Source: an uncultured SAR86 cluster bacterium (GTDB taxonomy: Bacteria; Pseudomonadota; Gammaproteobacteria; Magnimaribacterales; D2472). From it: 48,651 nucleotides of DNA. Location of the stretch: contig CACLXS010000007.1 in assembly GCA_902610905.1 (NCBI GenBank), positions 1 through 48,651 on the forward strand, in the 5' to 3' direction. Each line of letters begins with the position of its first letter. Positions within the stretch are counted from its first letter, which is position 1. Of this stretch, positions 1-9,123 are shown in pieces. The notes under the pieces were generated by a model. The model worked only from the letters and a program-made list of their open reading frames with translations, had not been told where the DNA came from and did not search any database. The translations under genes and the position numbers were made by a program.

Positions 1-237
1 TTTTTTGTTTCATTGTTTACCATCTTGATTGATTCGATTCAGGGTGTACTTTTCTATCTTTATCCAATTTATTTTTCAATTACTTCGGCATTATGGTTTA
101 TGTTAGTTTCTTTCTTACTTACTTCATCAAATACAATAAATATTCACAAAAATAAATTAATTAATTATTTTTTATCAGCAATTTTATGTTTAATTGGTTT
201 ATTCATTTTTATAAAATCTATTTATGAGTATTTCTAA
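1..237 (+). CDS. C-terminal fragment of an integral membrane protein, possibly LysE/RhtB-type exporter
   Basis: The reading frame is open to the left edge of the window, so the true start lies outside; the TTG at 13 need not be the start. The visible 78 or so residues form two or three hydrophobic segments separated by a short polar stretch rich in Asn and Lys, then end in a final membrane segment. The layout of an aromatic-rich helix (SALWFMLVSFLL), a basic loop and a last helix resembles the C-terminus of LysE/RhtB amino acid exporters. This is a weak family guess made from pattern only. The stop overlaps the start of the next gene by 14 bp, so the two are probably co-transcribed. Confidence 0.4.
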   Translation, partial: FFVSLFTILIDSIQGVLFYLYPIYFSITSALWFMLVSFLLTSSNTINIHKNKLINYFLSAILCLIGLFIFIKSIYEYF

Positions 238-757
238 AATTGCGAATCATATTAAGGCAACTGCCAATACTTTCCCTCCAGTGCACAAATGGAATCCAGA
301 TTTGTGTGAGGGCCAGGAATTTTTTATAGATAGAGAAGGAGAGTGGTTTTATAACAATTCTCCAATTAAAAATTATAGACTAACTAAGCTCTTCTCCACT
401 GTTTTAAGAAAAGACGATGATTTATATTATTTAGTTACTCCTCATGAAAAAGTGCCTGTAAGAACTGCCTTAGCTCCATATGTTATTACAGATTTTAGTT
501 TTAAAGATGAATACCTTGAGTTAATTACGAACTTTGAATATTCATTTGAAGTAAATGAAATTAATTTAATTAAACTTATCGATTTTGAGGACACCATAAT
601 CCCTTTAGTTCATGTAAGAGATAATATTGAAGGATTTTTTAACAGATCAACGTATTATAATTTAATGAATTTTGCATTAGAAAAGAACAATATAGTTGAT
701 GATATTCTTTATATAAGCAGTGGTAATAAAAGTTATCCGGTAGGTAAAATTGCATAA
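224..757 (+). CDS. DUF1285 family protein
   Basis: A 177-residue soluble protein. It carries the hallmarks of DUF1285: [11 protein letters not shown] near residue 18, a short sheet segment around [10 protein letters not shown], then [22 protein letters not shown]. It ends with a [21 protein letters not shown] segment. The length is close to the usual 175-190 residues. The biochemical role is not established; family members are common single genes in proteobacteria. The ATG lies inside the 3' end of the preceding membrane gene and its stop overlaps the next small gene, so it is the middle member of a compact three-gene run. No signal peptide is visible, so it is probably cytoplasmic. Confidence 0.85.
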   Translation: MSISKIANHIKATANTFPPVHKWNPDLCEGQEFFIDREGEWFYNNSPIKNYRLTKLFSTVLRKDDDLYYLVTPHEKVPVRTALAPYVITDFSFKDEYLELITNFEYSFEVNEINLIKLIDFEDTIIPLVHVRDNIEGFFNRSTYYNLMNFALEKNNIVDDILYISSGNKSYPVGKIA

Positions 758-908
758 GAAACTTAAATTAGAAACAAAAATTTGCATAGTATGCAATAAA
801 CCATATACATGGCGCAAAAAATGGGAAAGAAACTGGGATAATGTCAAATATTGTAGTGAAAAATGCAGAAACTCTAAGAATTCAAAGTCTCAGATATCCA
901 ATCATTAA
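750..908 (+). CDS. DUF2256 small cysteine-rich protein
   Basis: A 52-residue protein starting at TTG (750). It is the only usable start: a stop codon lies in frame at 741-743 and no ATG follows before the conserved region. The translation contains [15 protein letters not shown] and YCSEKC, the characteristic CxxC, WRKKWER and CxxxC pattern of DUF2256, a small zinc-ribbon-like family of unknown function. It overlaps the end of the DUF1285 gene by 8 bp, which suggests translational coupling. Its 3' end overlaps the convergent DUF885 gene by 35 bp. It is easily missed because of its size and TTG start, but the motif match is strong. Confidence 0.8.
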   Translation: MHKKLKLETKICIVCNKPYTWRKKWERNWDNVKYCSEKCRNSKNSKSQISNH

Positions 909-2673
909 TATAGCCTTCAAGGATATCCAAGGGAACTGAGCCTCTTTTTAAAATTTCATGATGAAAATCTTTAATATCATACTTATCACCTAATACTCTT
1001 TCTGCTTTTTGTCTTAATTCTAATATTTTTAATTGTCCAATTTTATATGCCAAAGCTTGTCCAGGCCATGCAATATATCTATCAACTTCATTTTCAATAT
1101 CTAATTTAGACTTGGCTGTATTTTCAATAAAGAGATTAATAGCATCATCTCTAGACCATCCCTTATAGTGCATTCCAGTATCAACAACTAACCTAATTGC
1201 CCTCCACATATCATATGTTAGCTGTCCAAATTTATCATATGGATCATCATAGATTCCCATAAATTCACCAAGTTCTTCACTATACAAACCCCAACCTTCA
1301 ACAAAAGCTGTGAAACTTAAGTATTTTCGGAAAGTTGGAACATTTTCTAATTCTTGGGCTAAAGATATTTGAAAATGATGACCGGGTACTGCCTCATGGA
1401 CAGTTAAAACTGGTATTTCATATTTAGGACGAGATTCTGGTTTATAAAGATTTGCATAAAAATATCCAGGTCTACCTTTAGCAGGTCCATTATAGTATGC
1501 AGTTGTTGTAAAGGGTGCAGATTCTTCTGGGATAGGTATCACTCCATACGGTGCTCTGGGAAAAACTTTAAAAATCTTTGGAAGAAGAGGATCAATTTTT
1601 TTAGCCATTATTAAATATGCATTTAATAAATCCTCTCCATTATCATAGTAAAATCTTGGACTAGTTCTTAGATAATTTAAAAAAGATTTAAAATCTCCTT
1701 CCCATTTCAGATCTTTAATTATTTGTTCCATTTCAGATCTAATTCTTTTTACCTCACTTATACCAATAGCATGAATTTCATCTGGTGTGAGGTCTGTAGT
1801 TGTGTGATACCTGGTAACATATTCATACCATTCTTTACCATTTGGAACGCCATCTAAACCAATTGAATCTCTAGATTTTGGTAAATAATCGTTTCTTAAG
1901 AAAGTATTAAGCTCCTGATATGCAGGATTTATTTTATTTATAATTAATTCTTTTGCATCTTCGATAAGTTGATTTTTCTCATCATCCACAAAATATTCAT
2001 CATTTGCTGACAAAAATATCTTTAAATAGGGATGTCTATCTAGATCATTACTTAATAAATTATCTATTTGAGTTATAACTTGTTTGGTTACAAGTTTTGG
2101 CTGTGTATATCCCTTAGCCAATCCTTCTTTAAGATTAATAGTTGTATTTTTGATATTGTCTGAATATTTAGATAGTCGAATCAACCAATCTTCATAATCA
2201 GTCTTAGATGAGTATACAAGTCTATCTCCTGTTTCATAATAACTTTGAACGCCACCTCTTTGATTTAGAGACATATAGTAAGATGGATAGCGTGATGCTT
2301 CTAGAGAATTATCAAGATTAAGGTTTAAAAGTTTGTAATTTAATTTATTGTCAGAATTTAATTTACTTAAATTAAAAGCATTTAAATTTTGTTTTCTCTC
2401 TTGAAGTTTAGAAATTCTTTTTTGATAGTATTCTAAATTATTAGGTGTAATGTCTTGGTTAAATCTTTTATCACCTAAGAGTGAAGCAAATATTGGTCTG
2501 TCTTCAAGATCTTTGTCCCATTGGACATCAAGATATTCTTCAAATTTTTCATCTTCGCTAATACCTATTTTATTTACTTCAATTTCTTTAATTTCATTTT
2601 GATTAGTTTGGCATGAGCTAACAAATAATATTAGAAAAGCTATATATATATTCTTTTTTTTTAATAAATTCAT
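874..2673 (-). CDS. DUF885 family lipoprotein, predicted zinc metallopeptidase
   Basis: About 599 residues from the ATG at 2673. The frame is open further upstream to 2730, but that stretch lies inside the ETF-QO gene. The 2673 start yields a basic N-terminus followed by a hydrophobic segment and a lipobox ending FVSSC, so an outer- or inner-membrane lipoprotein is expected. The body matches DUF885: [11 protein letters not shown] (about residues 422-432) supplies the HExxxGHH-type zinc site, and [13 protein letters not shown] some 35 residues later supplies the acidic ligand. DUF885 proteins are regarded as peptidases, though substrates are mostly unknown. The gene follows ETF-QO after an 8-bp gap and is probably co-transcribed with it; the functional link is unclear. 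Confidence 0.88.
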   Translation of the reverse strand: MNLLKKKNIYIAFLILFVSSCQTNQNEIKEIEVNKIGISEDEKFEEYLDVQWDKDLEDRPIFASLLGDKRFNQDITPNNLEYYQKRISKLQERKQNLNAFNLSKLNSDNKLNYKLLNLNLDNSLEASRYPSYYMSLNQRGGVQSYYETGDRLVYSSKTDYEDWLIRLSKYSDNIKNTTINLKEGLAKGYTQPKLVTKQVITQIDNLLSNDLDRHPYLKIFLSANDEYFVDDEKNQLIEDAKELIINKINPAYQELNTFLRNDYLPKSRDSIGLDGVPNGKEWYEYVTRYHTTTDLTPDEIHAIGISEVKRIRSEMEQIIKDLKWEGDFKSFLNYLRTSPRFYYDNGEDLLNAYLIMAKKIDPLLPKIFKVFPRAPYGVIPIPEESAPFTTTAYYNGPAKGRPGYFYANLYKPESRPKYEIPVLTVHEAVPGHHFQISLAQELENVPTFRKYLSFTAFVEGWGLYSEELGEFMGIYDDPYDKFGQLTYDMWRAIRLVVDTGMHYKGWSRDDAINLFIENTAKSKLDIENEVDRYIAWPGQALAYKIGQLKILELRQKAERVLGDKYDIKDFHHEILKRGSVPLDILEGYINDWISETLNS

Positions 2674-2681
2674 ATTATTTA

Positions 2682-4313
2682 TTACATATTTGGATAGTTT
2701 GGTCCTCCAGGTCCCTCTGGAGTTACCCATTTGATATTCTGTGAAGGATCTTTGATATCACAAGTTTTACAATGAACACAATTCTGTGCATTTATAACAA
2801 ATTTCTTTTCATTATCTTTTTCAACAACTTCATATACCCCAGCAGGACAATATCTTTGAGCTGGCTCATCATACAAAGGTAAATTCACTAATATTGGAAT
2901 TGAAGGATCTTTTAATTGAAGATGGCAAGGTTGGTCTTCTTCATGGTTAGTATTGGAAAGATATACAGATGATAATTTATCAAATGAATAAACTCCATCA
3001 GCTTTTGGATAATCAATTTTTGGCATCTCATCAGCTTTTTTTAAACACTCATGATCAGGAGTAGGGTGATTAAGAGTAATGGGTAAATTTCCTCTAAATA
3101 TAAATTGATCAATTGCATTAAACATAGCTCCAACTAATGCACCGAATTTATGAAAAAAGGGTCCAAAGTTTCTAGATTTATATAGTTCTTTATAGATCCA
3201 AGAATCATTAATTTTCTGATCAAACGTTATATCAGTAGAAATTTCATTGTGTAAAGTTTGATATACATGCTCACCAGCTATAGACCCAGATTTCATAGCA
3301 GTATGCGATCCTTTAATTTTTGAAAAATTTAAAGTTCCAGCATTATCTCCGATTAATAAACCTCCAGGAAACTCCATTTTTGGAAGAGATTGCAGTCCGC
3401 CTTTTATTAGGGCACGAGCACCGTATGATATTCGTTCAGCACCTTCTAAATAATTCTTTATTGATGGATGGGTTTTCCATTTTTGGAACTCATCAAACGG
3501 GCTTAAATGAGGATTCTTATAATCAAGTGGAATAACATATCCTATATACGCTTCTCCATTTTCACCATGATAAAAATATGATCCAGATGGTGTGTCCCAA
3601 GGCGTAGGCCATCCATTAGTATGAACAACTAAACCTTCCTCATGTTTATCTTTATCTAATTTCCAGACTTCTTTAAAACCAATTCCATAATGTTGAGGAT
3701 CTTTACCAGCAGATAAATCATATTTATTAATGATTTCTTTACCTAGGTGTCCTCGACAACCTTCACCTAAAATCGTGTGTTTAGCTCTAATTTCTATTCC
3801 AGGTTCATTCCCAGGTTTCAATTCACCATTAGCATCAATACCCATATCACCGGTCTGAACGCCAACAACTTTATCATCCTCATAAATCAACTTACTTGCA
3901 GGGAATCCTGGAAAGATTTCAACACCAAGGTTTTCAGCTTGTTCAGCCAACCATCTACATAAATTGCCAAGACTGATAATATAATTACCATGATTATTCA
4001 TAGGCGGCAAAACAAATGCGGGTATAGACAAACCAAATTTTTCAAAAAGGAATATTAACTTATCTTTTTTAACTGGAACGTTTAATGGAGCATTGAGATC
4101 TTTCCAATTTGGAATCAGCTCGTCAAGTGCTGTAGTCTGAAAAACATTCCCTGATAGAATGTGAGCACCAATCTCAGAACCTTTTTCAAGTAAACATATT
4201 GAATAATCTGTACCATTTTCTTTGTTCAGTTGAGCAAATTTAATTGATGCAGCTAAACCTGAGGGGCCGCCACCAACGATTACTACATTATATTCCATAG
4301 TTTCTCTTTCCAT
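2682..4313 (-). CDS. Electron transfer flavoprotein-ubiquinone oxidoreductase (ETF-QO)
   Basis: A 543-residue membrane-associated FAD and [4Fe-4S] enzyme that passes electrons from reduced ETF to ubiquinone. Residues near 10-25 hold the FAD-binding VVIVGGGPSGLAAS. The C-terminal quarter has the iron-sulfur cysteines in CPAGVYEV and CVHCKTCDIKDPSQNI, and the usual EGPGGPNYPNM tail. Length is normal for the bacterial family. The first ATG (4313) is preferred over the one five codons later because GAGG lies six bases upstream of it. The gene is divergent from etfB-etfA across a 121-bp promoter region with inverted repeats, so the three components of the pathway are probably co-regulated. The acyl-CoA dehydrogenases at 31529-33792 are candidate electron donors. 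Confidence 0.96.
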   Translation of the reverse strand: MERETMEYNVVIVGGGPSGLAASIKFAQLNKENGTDYSICLLEKGSEIGAHILSGNVFQTTALDELIPNWKDLNAPLNVPVKKDKLIFLFEKFGLSIPAFVLPPMNNHGNYIISLGNLCRWLAEQAENLGVEIFPGFPASKLIYEDDKVVGVQTGDMGIDANGELKPGNEPGIEIRAKHTILGEGCRGHLGKEIINKYDLSAGKDPQHYGIGFKEVWKLDKDKHEEGLVVHTNGWPTPWDTPSGSYFYHGENGEAYIGYVIPLDYKNPHLSPFDEFQKWKTHPSIKNYLEGAERISYGARALIKGGLQSLPKMEFPGGLLIGDNAGTLNFSKIKGSHTAMKSGSIAGEHVYQTLHNEISTDITFDQKINDSWIYKELYKSRNFGPFFHKFGALVGAMFNAIDQFIFRGNLPITLNHPTPDHECLKKADEMPKIDYPKADGVYSFDKLSSVYLSNTNHEEDQPCHLQLKDPSIPILVNLPLYDEPAQRYCPAGVYEVVEKDNEKKFVINAQNCVHCKTCDIKDPSQNIKWVTPEGPGGPNYPNM

Positions 4314-4331
4314 AAGTTACCTCAAATTATG

Positions 4332-4365
4332 TTGTAAATTGCACAAAAGGAATTACAATTGTGCA
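4332..4365. promoter_or_regulatory. Interleaved inverted repeats between ETF-QO and etfB
   Basis: Two perfect inverted repeats interleave here. TTGTAA (4332-4337) pairs with TTACAA (4353-4358), and TGCACAA (4340-4346) pairs with TTGTGCA (4359-4365). The half-site centres are about 21 and 19 bp apart, near two helical turns, as expected for dimeric repressors. The position between divergent ETF-QO and etfBA fits an operator controlling both. The regulator is not identifiable from this window. Confidence 0.45.
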
Positions 4366-4368
4366 GTA

Positions 4369-4395
4369 TTGCAGATTATAACTTTCATTTATAAT
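4369..4395 (+). promoter_or_regulatory. Candidate promoter for etfBA
   Basis: TATAAT at 4390-4395 is a perfect -10 hexamer. A weak TTGCAG at 4369-4374 could act as -35 with a 15-bp spacer, shorter than ideal. In this AT-rich DNA a perfect -10 alone is not strong proof. The start codon at 4435 has no clear Shine-Dalgarno sequence. Confidence 0.35.
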
Positions 4396-4434
4396 CTAAG
4401 ACATATTATAAAACAAAATTATATATAAATTATT

Positions 4435-5187
4435 ATGAAAATATTAGTTCCATTAAAAAGGGTAGTCGATTACAACGTAAAAGTTAGACCTTTGCCCGAT
4501 AATACAAATGTTGATTTAAATAACGTAAAAATGTCGGTAAATCCATTCTGTGAAATAGCACTTGAAGAAGCTGTAAGAATTAAAGAAGCAGGCAATGCTG
4601 AAGAAGTTATAGCTGTTACAGTTGGTAAATCAGAGTCTCAAGAACAATTAAGAACTGCGCTTGCCCTGGGTGCAGATAGAGCAATTTTGGTTGAAACTGA
4701 GTCTTTACTAGAACCTTTAGCTATAGCAAAAGTAATATCCAAGGTGGTTGAGGAAGAAAATCCAGATCTCATTATTTTAGGTAAACAGGCCATTGATGGA
4801 GATAACAATCAAACAGGTCAAATGTTAGGTGCATTACTAGATTATCCTCAAGCTACAAATGCTTCAGAAGTTATGTTAGATGATAGTAACGTAACTGTAA
4901 CAAGAGAAATTGATGGAGGGCTTCAAACATTAAAATTAAATAAACCTGCAATTGTTACTACTGATTTAAGATTAAATGAACCAAGATATGCTTCATTGCC
5001 TAATATTATGAAAGCAAAAAAGAAAGAGCTCACAGTTAAAAATGTTAATGACTTAGGGATTGATGTGAGCCCAAGAACAGAGTTACTCTCAGTTGAATTG
5101 CCGCCATCAAGAGATGCAGGTATTATTGTTGAAAGTGTTGATGAGTTGGTTGATAAACTGAAAAATGAAGCGAAGGTGATAGGATGA
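4435..5187 (+). CDS. etfB: Electron transfer flavoprotein beta subunit
   Basis: A 250-residue soluble subunit that, with EtfA, forms the FAD/AMP heterodimer accepting electrons from acyl-CoA dehydrogenases. It opens [18 protein letters not shown], and [16 protein letters not shown] follows near residue 36. The conserved [12 protein letters not shown] and [20 protein letters not shown] segments, which bind AMP and contact the partner subunit, are present. Length matches the family. Its stop overlaps the etfA start by 4 bp (ATGA), so the subunits are translationally coupled. Confidence 0.97.
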   Translation: MKILVPLKRVVDYNVKVRPLPDNTNVDLNNVKMSVNPFCEIALEEAVRIKEAGNAEEVIAVTVGKSESQEQLRTALALGADRAILVETESLLEPLAIAKVISKVVEEENPDLIILGKQAIDGDNNQTGQMLGALLDYPQATNASEVMLDDSNVTVTREIDGGLQTLKLNKPAIVTTDLRLNEPRYASLPNIMKAKKKELTVKNVNDLGIDVSPRTELLSVELPPSRDAGIIVESVDELVDKLKNEAKVIG

Positions 5188-6113
5188 ATATATTAGTAAT
5201 AGCAGAACATGATAATGCCAATCTTAAAGGCGCAACTCTAAACACTATTGCTGCAGCCAAAGAAATTGGGAGTGATATTACATTACTGGTTGCTGGTTCA
5301 GATATTGCTTCAGTTATTAGTGAAGCTCAGCAACTAAATGGGATTACAAAAATTTTAAATTGTGACAATGATTTATACAAAAACTCATTAGCAGAAGAAT
5401 TATCAAATCTTGTTGTGTCATTAGCTTCAAGCTTTTCATTTATATTGGCACCAGCTACAACATTTGGTAAAAATCTTCTACCAAGAGTATCTGCTAAATT
5501 AGATGTACAACAAATTTCAGATATTATTGCAATTGAAAGTGAAGATACTTTTAAAAGACCAATTTATGCAGGAAGTTGCATAGCTACTGTTAAATCAAAT
5601 GATGCTGTTAAGTTAATAACTGTTAGATCTACAGCTTTTGATCCAGTTGCAAATGATAATTCTGATGTACCAGTTGAGTCTGTAGAAGCTTCAAATTCAG
5701 CAAATATTAGTGAGTTCGTATCTGAAGAGCTTGCTAAAAGTGATAGACCAGAGTTAACTTCTGCAAATATAGTTATATCTGGTGGAAGAGGTATGCAATC
5801 TGGTGATAACTTTCATCTTTTGGATTCCATTGCTGATAAATTAGGAGCAGCAGTCGGAGCTTCAAGAGCTGCAGTCGATGCTGGATTTGTACCAAATGAT
5901 TATCAAGTTGGGCAAACAGGTAAAATAGTTGCTCCAGACTTATATATAGCTGTTGGAATATCTGGCGCTATTCAGCATTTAGCTGGGATGAAAGACTCAA
6001 AAGTTATTGTTGCAATTAATAAAGATGAAGATGCGCCAATCTTCCAAGTATCTGACTACGGTCTTGTAAGTGATTTATTTAATGCCTTACCTGAATTAGA
6101 TTCAAAGTTATAA
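5184..6113 (+). CDS. etfA: Electron transfer flavoprotein alpha subunit
   Basis: A 309-residue FAD-binding partner of EtfB. The C-terminal FAD domain is clear: [16 protein letters not shown], then [48 protein letters not shown] and [17 protein letters not shown]. Length is normal. The start is preceded by a purine-rich GTGATAGG inside the end of etfB, giving a ribosome site within the coupled junction. The transcription unit ends with a strong hairpin at 6134. Confidence 0.97.
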   Translation: MNILVIAEHDNANLKGATLNTIAAAKEIGSDITLLVAGSDIASVISEAQQLNGITKILNCDNDLYKNSLAEELSNLVVSLASSFSFILAPATTFGKNLLPRVSAKLDVQQISDIIAIESEDTFKRPIYAGSCIATVKSNDAVKLITVRSTAFDPVANDNSDVPVESVEASNSANISEFVSEELAKSDRPELTSANIVISGGRGMQSGDNFHLLDSIADKLGAAVGASRAAVDAGFVPNDYQVGQTGKIVAPDLYIAVGISGAIQHLAGMKDSKVIVAINKDEDAPIFQVSDYGLVSDLFNALPELDSKL

Positions 6114-6133
6114 AAGTTATTAATCATTTATAG

Positions 6134-6162
6134 AATAGGGCGCTAAGCCCTATTTTTTTTTT
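6134..6162 (+). terminator. Rho-independent terminator after etfBA
   Basis: An 8-bp perfect stem (AATAGGGC, 6134-6141, with GCCCTATT, 6147-6154) closes a 5-nt loop and is followed by a run of T residues to 6162. It lies 20 bp after the etfA stop and separates it from the amidohydrolase gene. Confidence 0.9.
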
Positions 6163-6185
6163 AATTCATATGTAGAATTAGATAT

Positions 6186-7457
6186 ATGAAATATATATAT
6201 TTTATTCTTTTATTTTTATCTTCAACAGTTTACTCGGCTACGATTATTTATACAGATTCATACATTGACGTAATAAATAACCAAGTTAAGAAAAATTTCT
6301 CTATTACTATAGAAAAAGATATTATCACTTCTATCGATAAAGGATTTATTAATATAGATAATGAAGATACTTTTTTAGACCTTCGAGGTAGAACATTGAT
6401 GCCAGGTTTAATGGATATGCATGTACACTTTGGTCAAGAGTACCAATCAAAAGCAGAAAGACCTGAAAAAACTGAAAGAGAAACAAGTGCAATAATGGCC
6501 GCAAAACATGCACTTATAACTCTAAAAGCAGGTTTTACAACCGTAAGACAGGTCGGTGATAGCGGGTTAATAGCTATTTCTCTAAGAGATTTAGTTAATT
6601 CTAATCAAGTACTTGGTCCAAGAATCTTTACTTCTGGTAAAAGTATTGCAACAACAGGAGGTCATGCTGACCATACTAACGGAATAAGTAAAGATTCCTA
6701 TGAATATCCTGCTCCAGAAGATGGGGTAATAAATGGGCCATATGAGGCTTTTACTGCTGTTAGGCAGAGATATAAAGATGGTGCAGATGGAATTAAACTC
6801 ACAGTTACCGGTGGTGTTCTAAGTGTTGCAAAGTCTGGTGATAATCCGCAGTTTACTGAAGAAGAGGTTAATGCAGTTGTTAAAGCTGCTAAAGATTACG
6901 GTATGTGGGTTGCAGTTCATGCTCATGGTTCTGAGGGAATGAAAAGAGCTGTAATTGCAGGAGTTGATTCAGTTGAACATGGCACATATATGACTAATGA
7001 AGTCATGGATTTAATGATAAATAATGGTACTTACTATGTACCAACAATATCTGCAGGTGAATTTGTAGCTGATAAATCAAAAATTGATAACTATTTTCCA
7101 GAAATAGTTAGGCCAAAAGCAGCATCTGTTGGCCCTCAAATTGGAAATACTTTTAATAAAGCATACCTAAGAGGTGTAAAAATTGCTTTTGGTACAGATG
7201 TAGGTGTTCAACCGCATGGCACTAATTGGAAGGAGTTTTTATATATGGTTAATTACGGCATGCCAGCAATAGAAACCATACAATCAGCAACTATTACAAC
7301 AGCTAAATTGCTTGGCATAGATTCCATATTAGGATCAATAGAAGTAGGGAAAGTTGCTGACATAATTGCTGTTGATGGCAATCCTTTAAAAAATATAAAT
7401 AATATGGAAAATGTGTCTTTTGTTATGAAGGCGGGTAAGGTTATAAAATTTGACTAA
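6186..7457 (+). CDS. Exported amidohydrolase, Xaa-Pro dipeptidase/imidazolonepropionase-like
   Basis: A 423-residue amidohydrolase-superfamily enzyme with an N-terminal signal peptide (hydrophobic residues 4-18 ending VYSA), so periplasmic. The binuclear metal site is visible: H79 and H81 in DMHVHFG, K204 in GADGIKLTVTGG (the lysine carboxylated in related enzymes), H245 and H247 in VHAHG, H265 in VEHGTY, and D338 in FGTDVG. Lysine-bridged members of this group are often prolidase-like dipeptidases, so cleavage of Xaa-Pro or similar N-acyl amino acids is a reasonable inference; the exact substrate is not. The next gene overlaps its 3' end by 8 bp, suggesting a two-gene operon. Confidence 0.88.
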   Translation: MKYIYFILLFLSSTVYSATIIYTDSYIDVINNQVKKNFSITIEKDIITSIDKGFINIDNEDTFLDLRGRTLMPGLMDMHVHFGQEYQSKAERPEKTERETSAIMAAKHALITLKAGFTTVRQVGDSGLIAISLRDLVNSNQVLGPRIFTSGKSIATTGGHADHTNGISKDSYEYPAPEDGVINGPYEAFTAVRQRYKDGADGIKLTVTGGVLSVAKSGDNPQFTEEEVNAVVKAAKDYGMWVAVHAHGSEGMKRAVIAGVDSVEHGTYMTNEVMDLMINNGTYYVPTISAGEFVADKSKIDNYFPEIVRPKAASVGPQIGNTFNKAYLRGVKIAFGTDVGVQPHGTNWKEFLYMVNYGMPAIETIQSATITTAKLLGIDSILGSIEVGKVADIIAVDGNPLKNINNMENVSFVMKAGKVIKFD

Positions 7458-8400
7458 CAATCTTTACCATTTTTATGTTGCATGTTTTATTTCATTAATA
7501 TTTCTAATAATCTTTTTTATCTTAAGCGCCGCAGGTTTAATTCAATCAGCTGAATCTGCAAGCTTGATTGGAGAAGCATCAAGATGGTGTGAAAGAGTTT
7601 CAGATGGCATTTTTAGAGAACCTATTAATACCCTAAGTAATTTGGGCTTTATGTTTGTTGGCTTATATCTTTTTTGGATCTTATGTAATGATGATAAAAA
7701 CTCAAACAATTCATTTATCGGCATTAATCCGGTTTCCATTCTATATGCATCAGTTGTAATTTATTTAGGTCCAGGATCAATGCTTATGCATGGTACTAAT
7801 ACAGAGTGGGGTGCATGGGCTGATAATTTAAGCATGATAATGTATATTATTTTGCCATGGCTATTTAATGTTTACAGCATGTCAAAATGGACCATTAAAC
7901 AATTTTTAATTACATATACAGCCATTGTTATTATTTACTCAATTTGGAGATGGTTTACTGATTTTGAATTAGGTATTAATTTTAACTTATTTGGTGTTTC
8001 TATAGCATTATGGGTTATCTCTGAAATGCTTTATAAATTTTGGTCACCAATTTTTAGATTACTATCAGGTTTTGTTGGTTTCTTAGTTTTAATGTTATTT
8101 GGGACAATGCCAAATGAAGTATTTGAAAATTTTAATGAATATTGGTGGATAATATTGTTTTGGTTGCCAGCTGTATTATCAAATGAACAACCTAAATATT
8201 CTAGAACATATAAATGGTTCATTTTAGGTATGATTTCTTATTTAAGTGCTTTTGTAATATGGTTAACTGGTGTTCCAGATCATGCATCATGTTCACCAGA
8301 CTCAATAATACAAGCACATGGTATTTGGCACTTGCTAACAGCATTAGCTACATATTTTTTCTTTATACACTTCAGATCTTCTAAAAAAAGTATAGATTGA
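7450..8400 (+). CDS. Ceramidase-family (CREST superfamily) membrane hydrolase
   Basis: A 316-residue polytopic membrane protein. It has the zinc-site pattern of alkaline ceramidases and other CREST hydrolases: WCE at 46-48, EPINTLSNLGF at 57-67, S110 with H114 in GPGSMLMHGT, D125 in WADNLSM, and H290 with H294 in HGIWHLL. These match the Ser-x3-His, Asp and HxxxH catalytic set. The likely activity is amide-bond hydrolysis of a lipid within the membrane, possibly a ceramide or an ornithine/aminolipid; the substrate is inferred only. Translation starts at TTG (7450), inside the end of the amidohydrolase gene, so the two may act in one pathway. The stop lies 9 bp from the convergent infA stop. 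Confidence 0.82.
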   Translation: MTNNLYHFYVACFISLIFLIIFFILSAAGLIQSAESASLIGEASRWCERVSDGIFREPINTLSNLGFMFVGLYLFWILCNDDKNSNNSFIGINPVSILYASVVIYLGPGSMLMHGTNTEWGAWADNLSMIMYIILPWLFNVYSMSKWTIKQFLITYTAIVIIYSIWRWFTDFELGINFNLFGVSIALWVISEMLYKFWSPIFRLLSGFVGFLVLMLFGTMPNEVFENFNEYWWIILFWLPAVLSNEQPKYSRTYKWFILGMISYLSAFVIWLTGVPDHASCSPDSIIQAHGIWHLLTALATYFFFIHFRSSKKSID

Positions 8401-8409
8401 ATTTGAGAT

Positions 8410-8628
8410 CTATCTACCTCTAAAGGTAATTCTTCCTACAGTTAGATCATATGGAGTCATTTCAACTTTAACTTTATCACCAGTTAAAATTCTAATGTAA
8501 TGTTTACGCATCTTACCTGAAATATGAGCTGTAATTATGTGGTCGTTCTCTAATTTGACTTTAAATTTGGTATTAGGGAGAGTTTCAATAACTTCTCCTT
8601 CAAATTCTAATGCATCTTCTTTAGCCAT
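8410..8628 (-). CDS. infA: Translation initiation factor IF-1
   Basis: A 72-residue OB-fold protein, the exact usual length. It opens [19 protein letters not shown] and ends [15 protein letters not shown], with the conserved [16 protein letters not shown] in the middle. It binds the ribosomal A site region during initiation. In many gammaproteobacteria infA sits beside clpA; here it is about 6 kb away with other genes between. It appears monocistronic and convergent with the ceramidase-family gene. Confidence 0.97.
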   Translation of the reverse strand: MAKEDALEFEGEVIETLPNTKFKVKLENDHIITAHISGKMRKHYIRILTGDKVKVEMTPYDLTVGRITFRGR

Positions 8629-8719
8629 AGCGTGGTATTTTACACTAAATGTGTTAATTTTAATCTATATAAACATAATAAAATATTTTAAATTAGATTT
8701 GATATTAAGGAGTTAGACT

Positions 8720-9034
8720 ATGAAAGACATTCCAGTGTATATGATTGTTAATCTTAAGATAATCGATCCTGATGAATATAAATTATATGAAAAAGGTTTT
8801 TTTCCATTTCTTAAAAAACATAATGGTTCATTTATTACATTTGATGACTCACCTGAATGTCTTGAGGGTGATAAACCAATGCAATTTGATAGGGTTATTA
8901 TTTTTTCATTTCCATCTGAGCAAGATGCTGATAATTGGTGGAATGATGATGGTTACCAAGAATTATCTAAACATAGACGGGCTGCAACAGAGATAACGCT
9001 TCAAAAAGTAAAAGGCATGCTTCCAAGAACTTAG
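8720..9034 (+). CDS. DUF1330 family protein
   Basis: A 104-residue small protein of the DUF1330 family, a dimeric alpha-beta barrel fold. It shows the family pattern: PVYMIVNLKIIDPDEYKLYEKG at the start, a middle Gly-rich turn, and FDRVIIFSFPSEQDADNWWND followed by a YQEL helix. No catalytic function is established for the family. A good ribosome binding site, AAGGAG, lies 9 bases before the ATG. The gene stands alone, divergent from infA across a 91-bp gap. Confidence 0.85.
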   Translation: MKDIPVYMIVNLKIIDPDEYKLYEKGFFPFLKKHNGSFITFDDSPECLEGDKPMQFDRVIIFSFPSEQDADNWWNDDGYQELSKHRRAATEITLQKVKGMLPRT

Positions 9035-9054
9035 TATTATTGAACATAATATAT

Positions 9055-9082
9055 ATTATGCGAAGTTATATATAATGAAATA
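9055..9082. repeat. 28-bp dispersed repeat, copy 1
   Basis: ATTATGCGAAGTTATATATA begins a 28-bp stretch that matches 10501-10528 at 24 of 28 positions, in the same orientation. The two copies bracket the HEXXH lipoprotein gene. This copy lies 41 bp beyond that gene's stop codon. Confidence 0.6.
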
Positions 9083-9123
9083 CTTTATCTATTATCCCCC
9101 TACGGCAAAAATGTTAATTTATG

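Noticed and set aside
2674-2730. Upstream extension of the DUF885 frame
   Set aside because: It overlaps the end of ETF-QO and would bury the lipoprotein signal behind 19 polar residues; the ATG at 2673 gives a proper signal peptide.
8772-8996. Open frame within the DUF1330 gene, other frame, same strand
   Set aside because: It is fully contained in a clear DUF1330 gene with a good ribosome site and has low-complexity Met/His/Leu-rich composition.
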